Position numbers and translations under genes: made by a program. Source: 73-13 sp035555435 (GTDB lineage Bacteria; Actinomycetota; Actinomycetes; Actinomycetales; Microbacteriaceae). Taken from it: DNA of 64,000 nt. Of the stretch, positions 40,491-51,313 are shown piece by piece (positions within the stretch are counted from its first letter, which is position 1; each line of letters starts with the position of its first letter). The notes beneath the pieces were generated by a model. The model was given only the letters and a program-made list of their open reading frames with translations. It was not told the origin of the DNA and did no database searches. The DNA is taken from NCBI GenBank assembly GCA_035555435.1, contig DATMGN010000056.1, positions 1 through 64,000 on the forward strand, written 5' to 3'.

Positions 40491-41585
40491 TCAGGCGACC
40501 TGCCGACAGCCCGCCGTCTCGAAGGCCGCGCTGACCAGATCGAGGTCACACGCGGTGTTCCACACGTGGAGCGAGAGCCGCACCCGGCCGGCGCGGCGCG
40601 CGAAGCGGATGCCGGCCGCATCGAGCGCCCGGGTCCGCGCGCCGTGCGGGTCGTCGAGCGCGATGATCGCCTGGCCGCGCGGCGGCAGGCCGAGGCGGAA
40701 GAGCAGGCCGTCGGCGAGGCCGCAGGCGCGGCGCCACGCGGCCGCGGTGTCGATCGTCTCGAAGTGCTCGAGCGCCTCGGCCGCGCCGACCCAGGACAGC
40801 CACGCCGGCGAGGTGTCGAAGCGGCGGGCGCTGTCGGCGAGCGTCATCTCGGGCCCGTAGGTCGAGGACCAGACGTCCTCGCCCGCGCACCAGCCGGCGT
40901 TGAGCGGCAGGATGCGCTCCGCCGCCTCCGGGGAGACGGTGAGGAAGGCGGCGCCCCGTGGCGCGCAGAGCCACTTGTACGAGTGGCAAACCGTGAGGTC
41001 CCACTCGGCGGCATCGACGGGGTGGATGCCGACGGCCTGCGTCGTGTCGCAGAGCGTGAGCGCCCCGGCCGCGTGGGCCGCGTCCGCGATCGCGGCGGCG
41101 TCGGCGACGCGTCCGTCGGCGGACTGGATGAGGGAGAACGCGACGAGCGCGGTCCCGCGCGTGATCGAGGTCGCGAGCGCCTCGAGCGGGACGTGGCGCA
41201 CGCGCACGCCGCGATGCTCGTGCTGGAGGAAGGGGTAGACGACGGAGGAGAAGTCGCCGTCGACGCAGACGACCTCGCTGTCGTCGGGGAGGCTCGCGGC
41301 GACGAGGCCCACGAGCTCCGAGGTGGTCGCGCCGATCGCGATCTCGCTACGCGGCACGCCCACGAGCCGCGAGTAGGCGGCGCGAGCACGCTCGACGGCG
41401 GCGCCGTAGTCGACCGCGTTGGCCTCGCCGTCGGCCCAGGTGTCGAGCGCGCGCTGCATCGCCGCGCGGGTCGCGCGCGTCGGCACGCCCATCGTCGCGG
41501 CGTCGAGATACCCGGGGCGCACGCCGCCCCACGGCTGCGACCACACCGCCTCGCCGAGGTCGATGACACCGTCGAATCCCTGCAT
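40491..41585 (-). CDS. Class V aminotransferase-fold PLP enzyme
   Basis: The 364-residue protein has the fold-type I layout of the class V group (cysteine desulfurase/kynureninase-like): IAIGATTSELVGLVA, LCDTTQAVGIHPVDA and the PLP lysine in VCHSYKWLCAPRG near residue 210. No conserved desulfurase cysteine loop is obvious, so the reaction is uncertain. I choose ATG 41585, since a longer frame would enter the regulatory region shared with the divergent LysR gene. The LysR protein probably controls it. Confidence 0.83.
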   Translation of the reverse strand: MQGFDGVIDLGEAVWSQPWGGVRPGYLDAATMGVPTRATRAAMQRALDTWADGEANAVDYGAAVERARAAYSRLVGVPRSEIAIGATTSELVGLVAASLPDDSEVVCVDGDFSSVVYPFLQHEHRGVRVRHVPLEALATSITRGTALVAFSLIQSADGRVADAAAIADAAHAAGALTLCDTTQAVGIHPVDAAEWDLTVCHSYKWLCAPRGAAFLTVSPEAAERILPLNAGWCAGEDVWSSTYGPEMTLADSARRFDTSPAWLSWVGAAEALEHFETIDTAAAWRRACGLADGLLFRLGLPPRGQAIIALDDPHGARTRALDAAGIRFARRAGRVRLSLHVWNTACDLDLVSAAFETAGCRQVA

Positions 41586-41622
41586 GCAGTCCAGGGTCGG
41601 CGCTCGCGTTCTATCGCACAAG

Positions 41623-41650
41623 GACACGTGTCTTATCTGACCGATAAGCT
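41623..41650. promoter_or_regulatory. Palindromic operator region and -10 box of the LysR gene
   Basis: GACACGTGTC (41623-41632) is a perfect palindrome, directly followed by CTTATC-TGACC-GATAAG (41632-41648), an interrupted palindrome of LysR-box style. The second overlaps TAAGCT (41645-41650), which stands 6 bases before ATG 41657. Binding there would block the regulator's own promoter. Confidence 0.6.
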
Positions 41651-41656
41651 GCGGTT

Positions 41657-42634
41657 ATGGGTACGCCGGGTCCCGAACTGCCGCCCGGGCTCGACTGGGA
41701 GCTCGAGATGCAGGCGCTGCGCCTCGCGCTCGCGATCCAGGAGACGGGCTCGATCTCCGGCGCTGCGCGGCGGCTCGGGTTCTCGCAGCCCGCGGTGAGC
41801 CAGCAGTTGCGCCGCGCCGAGGCGGGTCTCAGCGTCGCGATCGTCACGCGCGCCGGCCGCGGCGTGCGCCTGACGGAGGCCGGCAAACTGCTCGCGTCGC
41901 GCGCGCGGCTCGTGCACGCCGAGCTCGCCGACGCGTTCGCCTCGCTCGCCGACCTCGCGGAGGGCATCACGGGTCACGTGCGGGTCGCCGCGTTCCCCTC
42001 CGCCTCGTCTGCGCTCGTGCCGCAGATCCTCGCGCACATGCGCGAGCGCCACCCCCGCATCGACGTGTCCTTCGTCGAGGAGGAGCCGCCTGCCGCGCTC
42101 GGCATGCTCGCCGACGGCGCGGTCGACCTCGCCATCACGTTCTCCTACGAGGACGATCCCGGCGACCCGCACCGCGCCTCCGTGCGAGCGCTGCTCGACC
42201 GGGAGCTCTTCACCGAGCCCGTCTACGCGGTGCTGCCGTCGGAGCACCCCGCCGCCGCGTCGCCGAGCGCGGACCTCGCCGCGCTCGCCGAGGAGGACTG
42301 GATCGCGGGCTGCCCCCGCTGCCGGGGCCACCTGCTCGAGGTGTGCCGGAGCGCGGGCTTCGCGCCGCGCATCCGCCGGGAGACGGACAACGTCATCGCC
42401 GTCCTCGGCATGGTCCGCGCCGGTCTCGGCGTCGGGCTGCTCCCGGCGCTCGCCGTGGAGGGCATCGGCGTGCCCGCGGGCGTAGCGCTGCGCCCGACCT
42501 CCCCCGCTTCGCCCCGCACGGTGCACGCCGTCACGGGCCCGGACGCGGAGCGCGTCCCCGCGGTCGCCGCGGCGCTCGCCGCGATCCGCCAGGTCGTCGC
42601 CGAGCTGACCCCCGCGCCGGCCGCACTCCCCTAG
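41657..42634 (+). CDS. LysR family transcriptional regulator
   Basis: The 325-residue protein has an N-terminal winged HTH (about residues 17-76: LRLALAIQETGSISGAARRL then GFSQPAVSQQLRR) and a substrate-binding domain from about residue 100 (VRVAAFPSASSALVPQIL). Two cysteines in AGCPRCRG (about residue 219) sit in the effector domain. The inducer is unknown. It is divergent from the class V aminotransferase gene, its likely target. Confidence 0.92.
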   Translation: MGTPGPELPPGLDWELEMQALRLALAIQETGSISGAARRLGFSQPAVSQQLRRAEAGLSVAIVTRAGRGVRLTEAGKLLASRARLVHAELADAFASLADLAEGITGHVRVAAFPSASSALVPQILAHMRERHPRIDVSFVEEEPPAALGMLADGAVDLAITFSYEDDPGDPHRASVRALLDRELFTEPVYAVLPSEHPAAASPSADLAALAEEDWIAGCPRCRGHLLEVCRSAGFAPRIRRETDNVIAVLGMVRAGLGVGLLPALAVEGIGVPAGVALRPTSPASPRTVHAVTGPDAERVPAVAAALAAIRQVVAELTPAPAALP

Positions 42635-42726
42635 CCCGCGGCGCCCCAGCGGCGCCGACCCACGCACCGGCACTCCACGTGCGGGCTGAGAAACCGCCTG
42701 CCGGCTGAACTATCCCGCCCGATTCC

Positions 42727-44392
<1,666 letters not shown>

Positions 44393-44415
<23 letters not shown>

Positions 44416-45166
44416 TGATCACCGCCGTGAGCTGGGACATCAACGTCTGCCACAGCCCGGAGACCATGGCGACGCCGATGAGGATGAGAAGCACGCCGCC
44501 GACGATGTTGATCGCGCGGATGTGCCGCTTGATCCAGCCGACCGACGTCGACGCCCAGCCGAGGCCGAGCGCGATCAACAGGAACGGGACCCCGAGGCCG
44601 ATCGCGTAGACGGCCGCGAGCAGGCCGCCGCGCCACGGGTCGCCCTGGTCGAGGACGATCGCGTTGACGGCGACGAGCGTCGGCCCGAGGCAGGGGGTCC
44701 AGCCGAGCGCGAAGACGACGCCGAGCAGCGGCGCGCCGACGAGACCCGTCGTGACCTTCCACCGCGGCTTGACCGTGCGCTGCATCACGCCGAACAGGCC
44801 GATGAAGACGAGCCCCATGACGATGATGACGGCGCCCGCGATGCGCGTGATGAGGTCGAGCCACGGGCGCAGCAGCAGGCCCGCGGTGCCGAACAGCACC
44901 CCGAAGGTGACGAAGACGACGGCGAAGCCGAGTATGAAGAGCAGCACGCCGAGCACGAGCCGCCCCCGGCCGGCGCGCTCTCCCGAGGCGAAGCCCGAGA
45001 CGTAACCGAGGTAGCCCGGCACGAGCGGGAGCACGCACGGCGAGGCGAAGGACACGAGGCCGGCGAGCAGCGCGAGCGGGATCGCGACGAGCAGCCCGCC
45101 GCTCAGGATGCTCTCGCCGACCGGGTCGACACCGGCCTGAGCGAGCAGCGCGAGACGAAGGCTCAC
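44393..45166 (-). CDS. ccdA: Cytochrome c biogenesis protein CcdA
   Basis: The 257-residue membrane protein has six spans and the paired redox cysteines in FASPCVLPLVPGYLGY and LGWTPCLGPTL. It passes electrons from cytosolic thioredoxin to the extracytoplasmic ResA-like protein, keeping apocytochrome haem-binding cysteines reduced. GTG 45166 overlaps the stop of the resA gene by 4 bases. The gene sits centrally in the ccs operon. Confidence 0.94.
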
Positions 45167-45759
45167 GTCTCGGCCTGCACCGTCTCGACCATCGTCCGCA
45201 GGATCGCCGGATCCCGCAGCAGCCCGGAGACGCGCGCCGCGACGCGGCCCTCGCGGTCGAGGACGATCGTCGTGGGCACGGCGTTCGGCGCGACGGTCGC
45301 CGCGAACGCGTACTGCACCATCCCCGAGGTGACGTCGAGGATCGACGGGTATCCGATCCCGAACTCCTCGTCGAAGGTCCGCGCGACGTCGGGACCGTCG
45401 TAGACGTTGACGCCGAGGAACGGCACATCGTCGAGCTCCGCGGACAGCGCCGCAAGGTCCGGTGCCTCGAGCCGGCACGGCGGACAGCCCGCGTACCAGA
45501 AGTTGATGACCGCGACGCTGCCCGCGAGGTCCGCGCTGCCGGTCGTGCCGCCGTCGACGGTCGGTCCGGAGAACTCGACGGGCGCGCCCCGCTCGGCGGC
45601 GGGGATCTCGAGATAGGCGCCGTCGCCGGAGATGTAACCCTGCCCATTGCCGTAGCGCTCCGCGAGCCCGTCGCTCGCCGCGCAGCCCGCGAGCGTGACC
45701 GCGGCCAGCGCCAACGGCGCGAGCAACGCGATCCCGCGGCGTCCCCTGCTCGTCCTCAC
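45163..45759 (-). CDS. resA: ResA/TlpA-type thioredoxin-like lipoprotein
   Basis: The 198-residue protein has a lipoprotein signal (LAAVTLAGC, lipid-bearing Cys26) and a thioredoxin fold with active site YAGCPPCR (Cys92, Cys95). It reduces apocytochrome c thiols outside the membrane with electrons from CcdA. The start overlaps the stop of the phosphatase gene by 4 bases, continuing the operon. Confidence 0.92.
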   Translation of the reverse strand: MRTSRGRRGIALLAPLALAAVTLAGCAASDGLAERYGNGQGYISGDGAYLEIPAAERGAPVEFSGPTVDGGTTGSADLAGSVAVINFWYAGCPPCRLEAPDLAALSAELDDVPFLGVNVYDGPDVARTFDEEFGIGYPSILDVTSGMVQYAFAATVAPNAVPTTIVLDREGRVAARVSGLLRDPAILRTMVETVQAET

Positions 45760-46394
45760 ACCGCTCCCGTGTCGATCGCCTCTGCGAGCAATCCTGCCGC
45801 GGGTTCCTGATAGTCGACCTCGGTCCAGCCGCTCGCGGACGCGTCATCGCGACGGAACGTCGTGATGGAGGACAGCGAGGTGCGGCGCTTGCGCGGGTCG
45901 TGGTGGAGCGGGCGACCGGCGATGCTCAGGGTCGTGGTCCAGATCGGCATCTGGTGGCTGACGAGCACGACGTCGCCGCCATCCGCCTCATCCCACGCCT
46001 CGCCCATCGCCGCGAGCATGCGGTCGCGCACCTCAGTGTACGGCTCGCCCCAGCTCGGGACGCGCGGGCGCAGGAGGTGCTTCCAGTTGCGCGGTTTGCG
46101 GACGGCCTCGCGCATGCGGGCGCCCTCGAAGACGTTCCACGGCTCGATGATGCGCTCGTCGATCGTGATGGGAAGCTCGAACGCGCTCGCCCACGGCGCC
46201 GCCGACTCGCGCGTGCGCTGCAGCGGGCTCGCGACGAGCGCCGCCACATCCCGGCCCGCGAGCGCGCCGGCCGCGAGGGCGGCCATGCGGTGGCCGCGGT
46301 CGGAGAGCGAGTATCCCGGCAGGCGGCCGTAGAGGATGCCGGTCGGATTGTCGACCTCGCCGTGGCGCACGAGGTGGAGGAGGTCGGCGGGCAC
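45756..46394 (-). CDS. Histidine phosphatase superfamily protein
   Basis: The 212-residue protein carries LLHLVRHGEVDNPTG (catalytic RHG at 10-12), SPLQRTRESA and the second His in VVLVSHQMPI. It is a phosphoglycerate mutase-like phosphatase of unknown substrate. In actinobacteria such a gene often leads the ccs operon, and here its stop overlaps the resA start. The GTG start has GACAAT 6 bases upstream. Confidence 0.88.
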   Translation of the reverse strand: MPADLLHLVRHGEVDNPTGILYGRLPGYSLSDRGHRMAALAAGALAGRDVAALVASPLQRTRESAAPWASAFELPITIDERIIEPWNVFEGARMREAVRKPRNWKHLLRPRVPSWGEPYTEVRDRMLAAMGEAWDEADGGDVVLVSHQMPIWTTTLSIAGRPLHHDPRKRRTSLSSITTFRRDDASASGWTEVDYQEPAAGLLAEAIDTGAV

Positions 46395-46466
46395 CCGACC
46401 ATTGTCCCAGGCCGGGACTGTGACGGTCTGTGACAGGCCGCCATGGCTCGGCGCGACCGGCGCACG

Positions 46467-46472
46467 TACATT
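46467..46472 (+). promoter_or_regulatory. Candidate -10 box TACATT
   Basis: TACATT lies about 48 bases before the ATG of the next small gene, with TGGCTC 17 bases further up as a weak -35. The direct repeat CTGTGAC (at about 46424 and 46434) lies just upstream. Confidence 0.35.
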
Positions 46473-46519
46473 CGGTGCACCGACCGCAACGGTCCGCGCA
46501 GCTGGAAGAGGTGATCCCC

Positions 46520-46789
46520 ATGAACCGTCAGACGACGTTCGAGGTATCGGCGATCCAGCGCTGCATGGCCGTGGCGAACCCGCTCGCCTGGTGCGACGCG
46601 ATCGTCGCCGAGGTCTCCGGCACGGCGTTCGACGAGACGCGGTTCGGACTCGCGTTCCTCGACGGCACGTCGGCGGTGCTCCGGGTGGTAGGTCCTCAGG
46701 TGGACCTTGCAGTGGGAGAGCCGGTGGCCTACCACCCGGTCGCCGAGATCCTGAGCGCCGGCGACCGTTGGGTCACCGCGCGGATCTAG
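46520..46789 (+). CDS. Hypothetical protein (89 aa)
   Basis: The product is a small soluble protein (MNRQTTFEVSAIQRCMAVAN at the start), with no membrane span or recognised domain. GGAAGAGG lies 8 bases before ATG 46520, a good ribosome site. It converges on the Met/Cys-rich gene with a 14-base gap. Confidence 0.6.
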   Translation: MNRQTTFEVSAIQRCMAVANPLAWCDAIVAEVSGTAFDETRFGLAFLDGTSAVLRVVGPQVDLAVGEPVAYHPVAEILSAGDRWVTARI

Positions 46790-46803
46790 GCGCGTCCAGC
46801 GGG

Positions 46804-47223
46804 TCAGGCCATCGACTTCGAGGCCATCATGGCCTCGCACTTGGCCATCATGTCCCGGCACGCCATCGCGGCGTAGCGGCAGCACTCGGCCATCTCCGCG
46901 TGCATCTCGCACTCGGCCATGCAGGCCTTGCCCATCGCCATGCACGCCATGAGCATCGCCTTCATCGCGTCCATGTCGTAGGCCATGGGCCGCATCATCA
47001 TGCCCACGCCGGCCTGGCACATCTCCGCCATGCTCATGCACATCGCGGCGCAGCGGCCCATGTCCGACATCGCTATGTCCTGGCCGGCGCACATCATGCA
47101 GGCCACCTGGCAGGAGTTCATGCTCATCATGCACTCCTGCATCAGATCCATGTCCATGGCCATGCCCATCGGCATGGAGTCCGTGGACATGGACTTCATC
47201 ATCTCCATCGTGTCCATCGTCAT
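46804..47223 (-). CDS. Met/Cys-rich protein, probable four-helix copper-binding (DUF326/Csp-like)
   Basis: The 139-residue product contains about 42 Met and 14 Cys but only one His. The cysteines lie at helix-like spacings: CQVAC, CAAMC and CMAEC (i, i+4) and many i, i+7 pairs (for example 31/38, 62/69, 94/101, 115/122, 122/129). This fits cysteine-lined four-helix bundles of the DUF326/Csp copper-storage type, which bind many Cu(I) ions, though with far more Met than usual. No signal peptide is seen, so it is cytosolic. ATG 47217, with GGGAG 7 bases upstream, may be the true start. Confidence 0.78.
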   Translation of the reverse strand: MTMDTMEMMKSMSTDSMPMGMAMDMDLMQECMMSMNSCQVACMMCAGQDIAMSDMGRCAAMCMSMAEMCQAGVGMMMRPMAYDMDAMKAMLMACMAMGKACMAECEMHAEMAECCRYAAMACRDMMAKCEAMMASKSMA

Positions 47224-47289
47224 CTCCCTGATCGGCGGGGCGCTGCGCCCCGAAGATGACGAAATGTTACGGCACGCCGCCGCACGTCC

Positions 47290-48750
47290 TCAGAACGGGT
47301 AGCGCTCGATCTCGCCCTGAATCGTGACCCACTGCGTCTCGGTGAACGTGTCGATGTTCGCATGCGGACCGCCGAAGCGCCCGCCGACGCCCGAGGCCTT
47401 CGTCCCGCCGAACGGGATCGGCGCCTCGTCGTCGACGGTCGCGTCATTGATGTGCACGGCGCCCGACTCGATCCGGTCGCACAGCTCGAACGCCGCGTAG
47501 GCGTTCGAGGTGAGGATCGAGACCGAGAGCCCGTACTCCGAGGCGTTGATGATGTCGATCGCCTCGTCGATGTCGTCGTAGACCATGACGGGTGCGACCG
47601 GGCCGAAGATCTCCTCGGTCCACGCGCGGTTGTCGGCGGCGACGCCCGCGAGGACGGTCGGCCGGTAGAACAGGCCCTCATGGGTCCCGCCCGCGGCGAG
47701 CGTCGCGCCGGCCGCGACCGCATCGGACACGATCGAGGCCACGTGCTCGAGCTGGCGGGCGTCGATGATCGGGCCGATCGCGTTCTGCGCGTCCGCGCCG
47801 TCGCCGACCGGCAGCGCGTCGGCCTTCGCGGCGAGCGCCGCGATGTACTCGTCGGCGATCGAGCGGTGGACGAGGTGACGCCCCGTCGTCATGCAGATCT
47901 GGCCCTGGTGCAGGTACGAGCCCCAGGCGGCGACGGCTGCCGCGGCCTGGACATCCGCGTCGGGCAGGACGAGCATCGCGTTGTTGCCGCCGAGCTCGAG
48001 GTGCACGCGCTTGAGCAGCGGCGCCGCGGCCGCCCCGACCCGTCGGCCCGCGGCCGTCGAACCGGTGAACGTGATGCACGGGACGTCCGGGTGCGTCACG
48101 AGCGCTTCGCCGAGCTCGCCCCCGCCGGGCAGGACGTGGAGCACGCCGGCCGGGAGCCCGGCCTCCTCGAGCAGCGCCGCGAGCGCGAGGCCGCCGCTGA
48201 TCGGCGTGCGCGGGTCCGGCTTGAGGACGACCGCGTTGCCGAGCGCGAGCGCGGGAGCGACCGATCGCATCGAGAGGATGCCGGGGAAGTTGAAGGGCGA
48301 GATGACGCCGACGACGCCGATCGGCACGCGGCGCGACAGCGAGAGCCGCGGCTTCATCGAGCGCAGGATCTCACCGTTGGGGTGCGAGGCGAGCGCCGCG
48401 GACTCCTGGAGCTCGGTCGTCACGAGGAACACCTCGAAGCCGGCCTTGCCCTGCGTCGCACCCGTCTCCTCGACGATGATCGGCGCGAGGCGTCCGGGGT
48501 CGGCCTCCAGCAGCGCCGCGGCCTTGAGCAGCACGCCTGCCCGCGCGAGGTACGGCATTGCCGCCCACGCTCGCTGCGCCTGACTGGCGCTCGCGACGGC
48601 GCGGTCGAGGTCGGCCTTCGTCGCCGTCGCGACCGTCGCGAGGGTGCGTCCGGTGGCCGGCGCGTGCACGACGAGCGGCCCGCCCGAGCCGTCCGACCAA
48701 CCATCCGAATAGAGCTTGCCCTCCCACAGCGAGGTGGCTTCCATGGTCAT
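47290..48750 (-). CDS. NAD(P)-dependent aldehyde dehydrogenase (benzaldehyde/vanillin dehydrogenase-like)
   Basis: The 486-residue protein has the ALDH motifs: GVVGVISPFNFPGILSMRSV, TFTGSTAAGRRVG, the catalytic Glu in LELGGNNAML, the catalytic Cys in HQGQICMTTGR and EEIFGPVAPVM. The sequence style resembles aromatic aldehyde dehydrogenases; the substrate is not proven. It lies 25 bases downstream of the ABC permease gene on the same strand, so a catabolic operon is likely. Confidence 0.9.
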   Translation of the reverse strand: MTMEATSLWEGKLYSDGWSDGSGGPLVVHAPATGRTLATVATATKADLDRAVASASQAQRAWAAMPYLARAGVLLKAAALLEADPGRLAPIIVEETGATQGKAGFEVFLVTTELQESAALASHPNGEILRSMKPRLSLSRRVPIGVVGVISPFNFPGILSMRSVAPALALGNAVVLKPDPRTPISGGLALAALLEEAGLPAGVLHVLPGGGELGEALVTHPDVPCITFTGSTAAGRRVGAAAAPLLKRVHLELGGNNAMLVLPDADVQAAAAVAAWGSYLHQGQICMTTGRHLVHRSIADEYIAALAAKADALPVGDGADAQNAIGPIIDARQLEHVASIVSDAVAAGATLAAGGTHEGLFYRPTVLAGVAADNRAWTEEIFGPVAPVMVYDDIDEAIDIINASEYGLSVSILTSNAYAAFELCDRIESGAVHINDATVDDEAPIPFGGTKASGVGGRFGGPHANIDTFTETQWVTIQGEIERYPF

Positions 48751-48775
48751 GCCGGACTCCTCTCGGATCGACGGC

Positions 48776-49885
48776 TTACTTCTTTTCTGTGGTCGTGCTC
48801 GCCGCCGCCTCGGCCCGGCGCTCCTTGGGGCGCAGGAACCGCGTGGCCCGACGGATGCCGGCGAAGTTCCTGCCCGAGGCCGGGATCTGCGCGATGCCGA
48901 CCGCGAGCAGTAGCGCCGCGCCGTAGAAGAAGTCGTCGACGAACGACGGCGCACCGGCAAGCTGGAGGCCCTTGATGCCGACCGCGAGGACGTAGAGGGC
49001 GACGACCGCGCCCCAGACGTTGAAGCGGCCGCCCCGGAACTGCGTCGATCCGAGGAAGACGGCGGTCAGGGCGGGGAGCAGATAGGAGATGCCGATGGTT
49101 GGGTCGCCGTCGACGTAGCGCGCCTGGAGCAGCGCGCCGGCGAGCGCGGCGATCGCGCCACCCGCGACGAGCGACCAGATGATCATGCTCTTCGTGTTGA
49201 TGCCGGCTAGACGTGCGCCGTCGGGGTTGAAGCCGACCGCGTACATGCGGCGGCCGACGGGGGTGCGCTCGAGCACGTACCAGACGATGAGCGCGACGAC
49301 GACGAGGACGTAGACGGGCAGCGTCACGCCGAACCACTGCGTCGTCGACAGCAGCTTGTAGTCGGGCGCGTTGTCCGCGTAGCGCACCCGCAGGCCGCCG
49401 TTGGAGATCCACTGGATCGCACCGAGCAGGAGCGAGTTGACGCCGAGGGTCGCGATGATCGAATCGATCCTCGCGTAGACGACGAGGATGCCCGTGATGG
49501 CACCGACGGCAAGGCCGATGACGATGACGAGCGGGAACTGGATGCCGATGGGCAGCCCGAGCGGACCGAGGAAGACGGCGGTGAGCATCGCCGCGAAGCT
49601 GACCTGCGCGCCGATCGCGAGGTTGATGGCCCCCGTGACCATGGGGATGACGACGGCGATGACGGCGAGACCGCCGATCGCCTGCTGGTCGATGAGGGCG
49701 AGCCACATCTGGGGCCGTAGGAACTTGTCCGGGATCCAGAGGGCGAAGATCACGAACAGCACGATGAACAGATAGATCGCGCTCATGTTGCCGAACGCGA
49801 AGAAACGCGCGACGTCCCGTCCGCGGGAGTGCTGATAGCCGGCCTGCGTCTTGTCCTGCGTCGGAACGGAGGTCGTCGGGATCAC
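48776..49885 (-). CDS. ABC transporter permease (RbsC/branched-chain type)
   Basis: The 369-residue membrane protein has about nine to ten spans and the BPD_transp_2 motifs GAINLAIGAQVSFAAM and AVGFNPDGARLAGINTKSM (the ATPase contact), with LPALTAVFLGST near the end, as in ribose-type permeases. I choose GTG 49885 because AAAGGA lies 6 bases upstream. It must work with the binding protein encoded just upstream, but no ATP-binding subunit gene is present in the window. Confidence 0.9.
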   Translation of the reverse strand: MIPTTSVPTQDKTQAGYQHSRGRDVARFFAFGNMSAIYLFIVLFVIFALWIPDKFLRPQMWLALIDQQAIGGLAVIAVVIPMVTGAINLAIGAQVSFAAMLTAVFLGPLGLPIGIQFPLVIVIGLAVGAITGILVVYARIDSIIATLGVNSLLLGAIQWISNGGLRVRYADNAPDYKLLSTTQWFGVTLPVYVLVVVALIVWYVLERTPVGRRMYAVGFNPDGARLAGINTKSMIIWSLVAGGAIAALAGALLQARYVDGDPTIGISYLLPALTAVFLGSTQFRGGRFNVWGAVVALYVLAVGIKGLQLAGAPSFVDDFFYGAALLLAVGIAQIPASGRNFAGIRRATRFLRPKERRAEAAASTTTEKK

Positions 49886-49930
49886 TATCGGTCCTTTACT
49901 GGTGTTGCTGCGATGGCTGGACAAGGTGTC

Positions 49931-49969
49931 GGCCTGGCCGGCGCCGCGATGGGCGGCGCCGGCCAGGCC
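49931..49969 (-). terminator. Intergenic hairpin between binding protein and permease genes
   Basis: A perfect 15-bp GC-rich stem (49931-49945 with 49955-49969) with a 9-nt loop lies 18 bases after the binding-protein stop. No U-tract follows. It probably stabilises or partly terminates the message so that more binding protein than permease is made. Confidence 0.6.
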
Positions 49970-49986
49970 ATTTCACTCAGTGGGGA

Positions 49987-51135
49987 TCAGAAGCCCCAGT
50001 TGGCCGCGAACTGCTCCTGGTAGTCGGGGATGGCCACGTAGCCGTGGGCCGCCTCCGCCTCCGCCACGTTGTCGATCGTGAGGAGCTTCATCATCTGCGC
50101 GCTGCTCCACGAGGGCTCCGGCCACTCGTACGGCGTGCCCGTGATCTCACGGAAGAGCTGGTCGACGACCGTCCACATGAAGAGCGAGAAGTCCTCAGCG
50201 AACGTCGCGTTCGAGAGGCCCTCGGCCACCTGCGTGAGGTTCGGCGGGATCGACCAGGTGCCGAAGCCAGGGGTCTCCACGCCCGCGAGCGCGAAGCGCT
50301 CGGGCATGCCGACCGTCATCTCGTCCGCGGTCGCGATGTAGTACTGCGTCTGCGGGTTCGCCTCGAGGTCGCTCACGATGCGCGAGCTGTCGATCGCGAT
50401 GACCTCGTCGATCGGGATGCCGATGTCACGCGTGTTGCACGTGGCGCACAGCTCCGCCATCTTGTCCATGTAGCCGTCGCGCTGGATGTTGGTGAACTCG
50501 AACTCGTTGACCGGGTAGATCACGAACTCGGTCGCCTCGCCGTTGGTCTGCACGATCGCCGCTGCCGCCATGGCGTGGCCGACGGCCTCCATGAACGCGG
50601 GGCCGTTGAAGCCGGCGGGCAGGCCGTACTCCTCGGTGTGCATGACCGACGCGGACGCGATCGGGATGCCCGCCTCGACGAACTTCGCGGCCTGGTTCGG
50701 GAAGAACTGCGGCTCGGCCGTCACGTTGATGATGCCGTCGTAGCCCTTCTCGAAGACCGTCGCCATGGCGGCGTCCTGCGCCTCGGGGGTCGCGCCGATC
50801 GGCTCACGCGTGAGCTCGATGCCGGTGATCCCGACGACGGGCTGGATCAGGTCCCACATGATGCCGGCGACCGGGGTGCCGACGTCGAGGAACGCGATCT
50901 TGAGGCCCGCGGGCAGCGGGGCCGCCAGGGGCTCGTCGATGACAAGCGACTTGTCGTCCGACTGGTAGGTGGCGAGCAGCTCCTGCGCCGCCGCGAGGTC
51001 GGCGCCTGCTGCGGGCGCCTCGCCGCCGTCGGTCGACGTCGGTGCGGGTGCCGGCGTGGAGCAGCCGGTCAGCACCAGCGCCGTCGCGCTGATCAGTCCC
51101 GCTCCGACGAGCGAGACGCGATTGCGAATCTTCAT
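49987..51135 (-). CDS. Substrate-binding lipoprotein of an ABC transporter (periplasmic-binding-protein type)
   Basis: The 382-residue protein has a lipoprotein signal (residues 1-25, VLTGC), a Thr/Pro/Gly-rich linker and a sugar-binding-type fold (LKIAFLDVGTPVAG, GYDGIINVTAEP, YYIATADEMTVGM). The ligand is unknown. ATG 51135 has AGAAAGG 5 bases upstream. It lies between the flavin-dependent enzyme gene and the permease, suggesting uptake of a compound that these enzymes degrade. Confidence 0.87.
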   Translation of the reverse strand: MKIRNRVSLVGAGLISATALVLTGCSTPAPAPTSTDGGEAPAAGADLAAAQELLATYQSDDKSLVIDEPLAAPLPAGLKIAFLDVGTPVAGIMWDLIQPVVGITGIELTREPIGATPEAQDAAMATVFEKGYDGIINVTAEPQFFPNQAAKFVEAGIPIASASVMHTEEYGLPAGFNGPAFMEAVGHAMAAAAIVQTNGEATEFVIYPVNEFEFTNIQRDGYMDKMAELCATCNTRDIGIPIDEVIAIDSSRIVSDLEANPQTQYYIATADEMTVGMPERFALAGVETPGFGTWSIPPNLTQVAEGLSNATFAEDFSLFMWTVVDQLFREITGTPYEWPEPSWSSAQMMKLLTIDNVAEAEAAHGYVAIPDYQEQFAANWGF

Positions 51136-51313
51136 GATTGCCTTTCTCTTGGACCACTCTGTCCGCACGGAGGCGACCCCGTGCCCGGGCGATCCGGCCG
51201 TGGAGCGCACGTCGTTATGCGCGAACCGGATCGTTGGTACCCCGACTGTAGCTGCAATGTCGTGGTCGAACAATCCATTGCAGCCGGGCTTCGGCGGGCG
51301 TTCGCCCGGGCGT

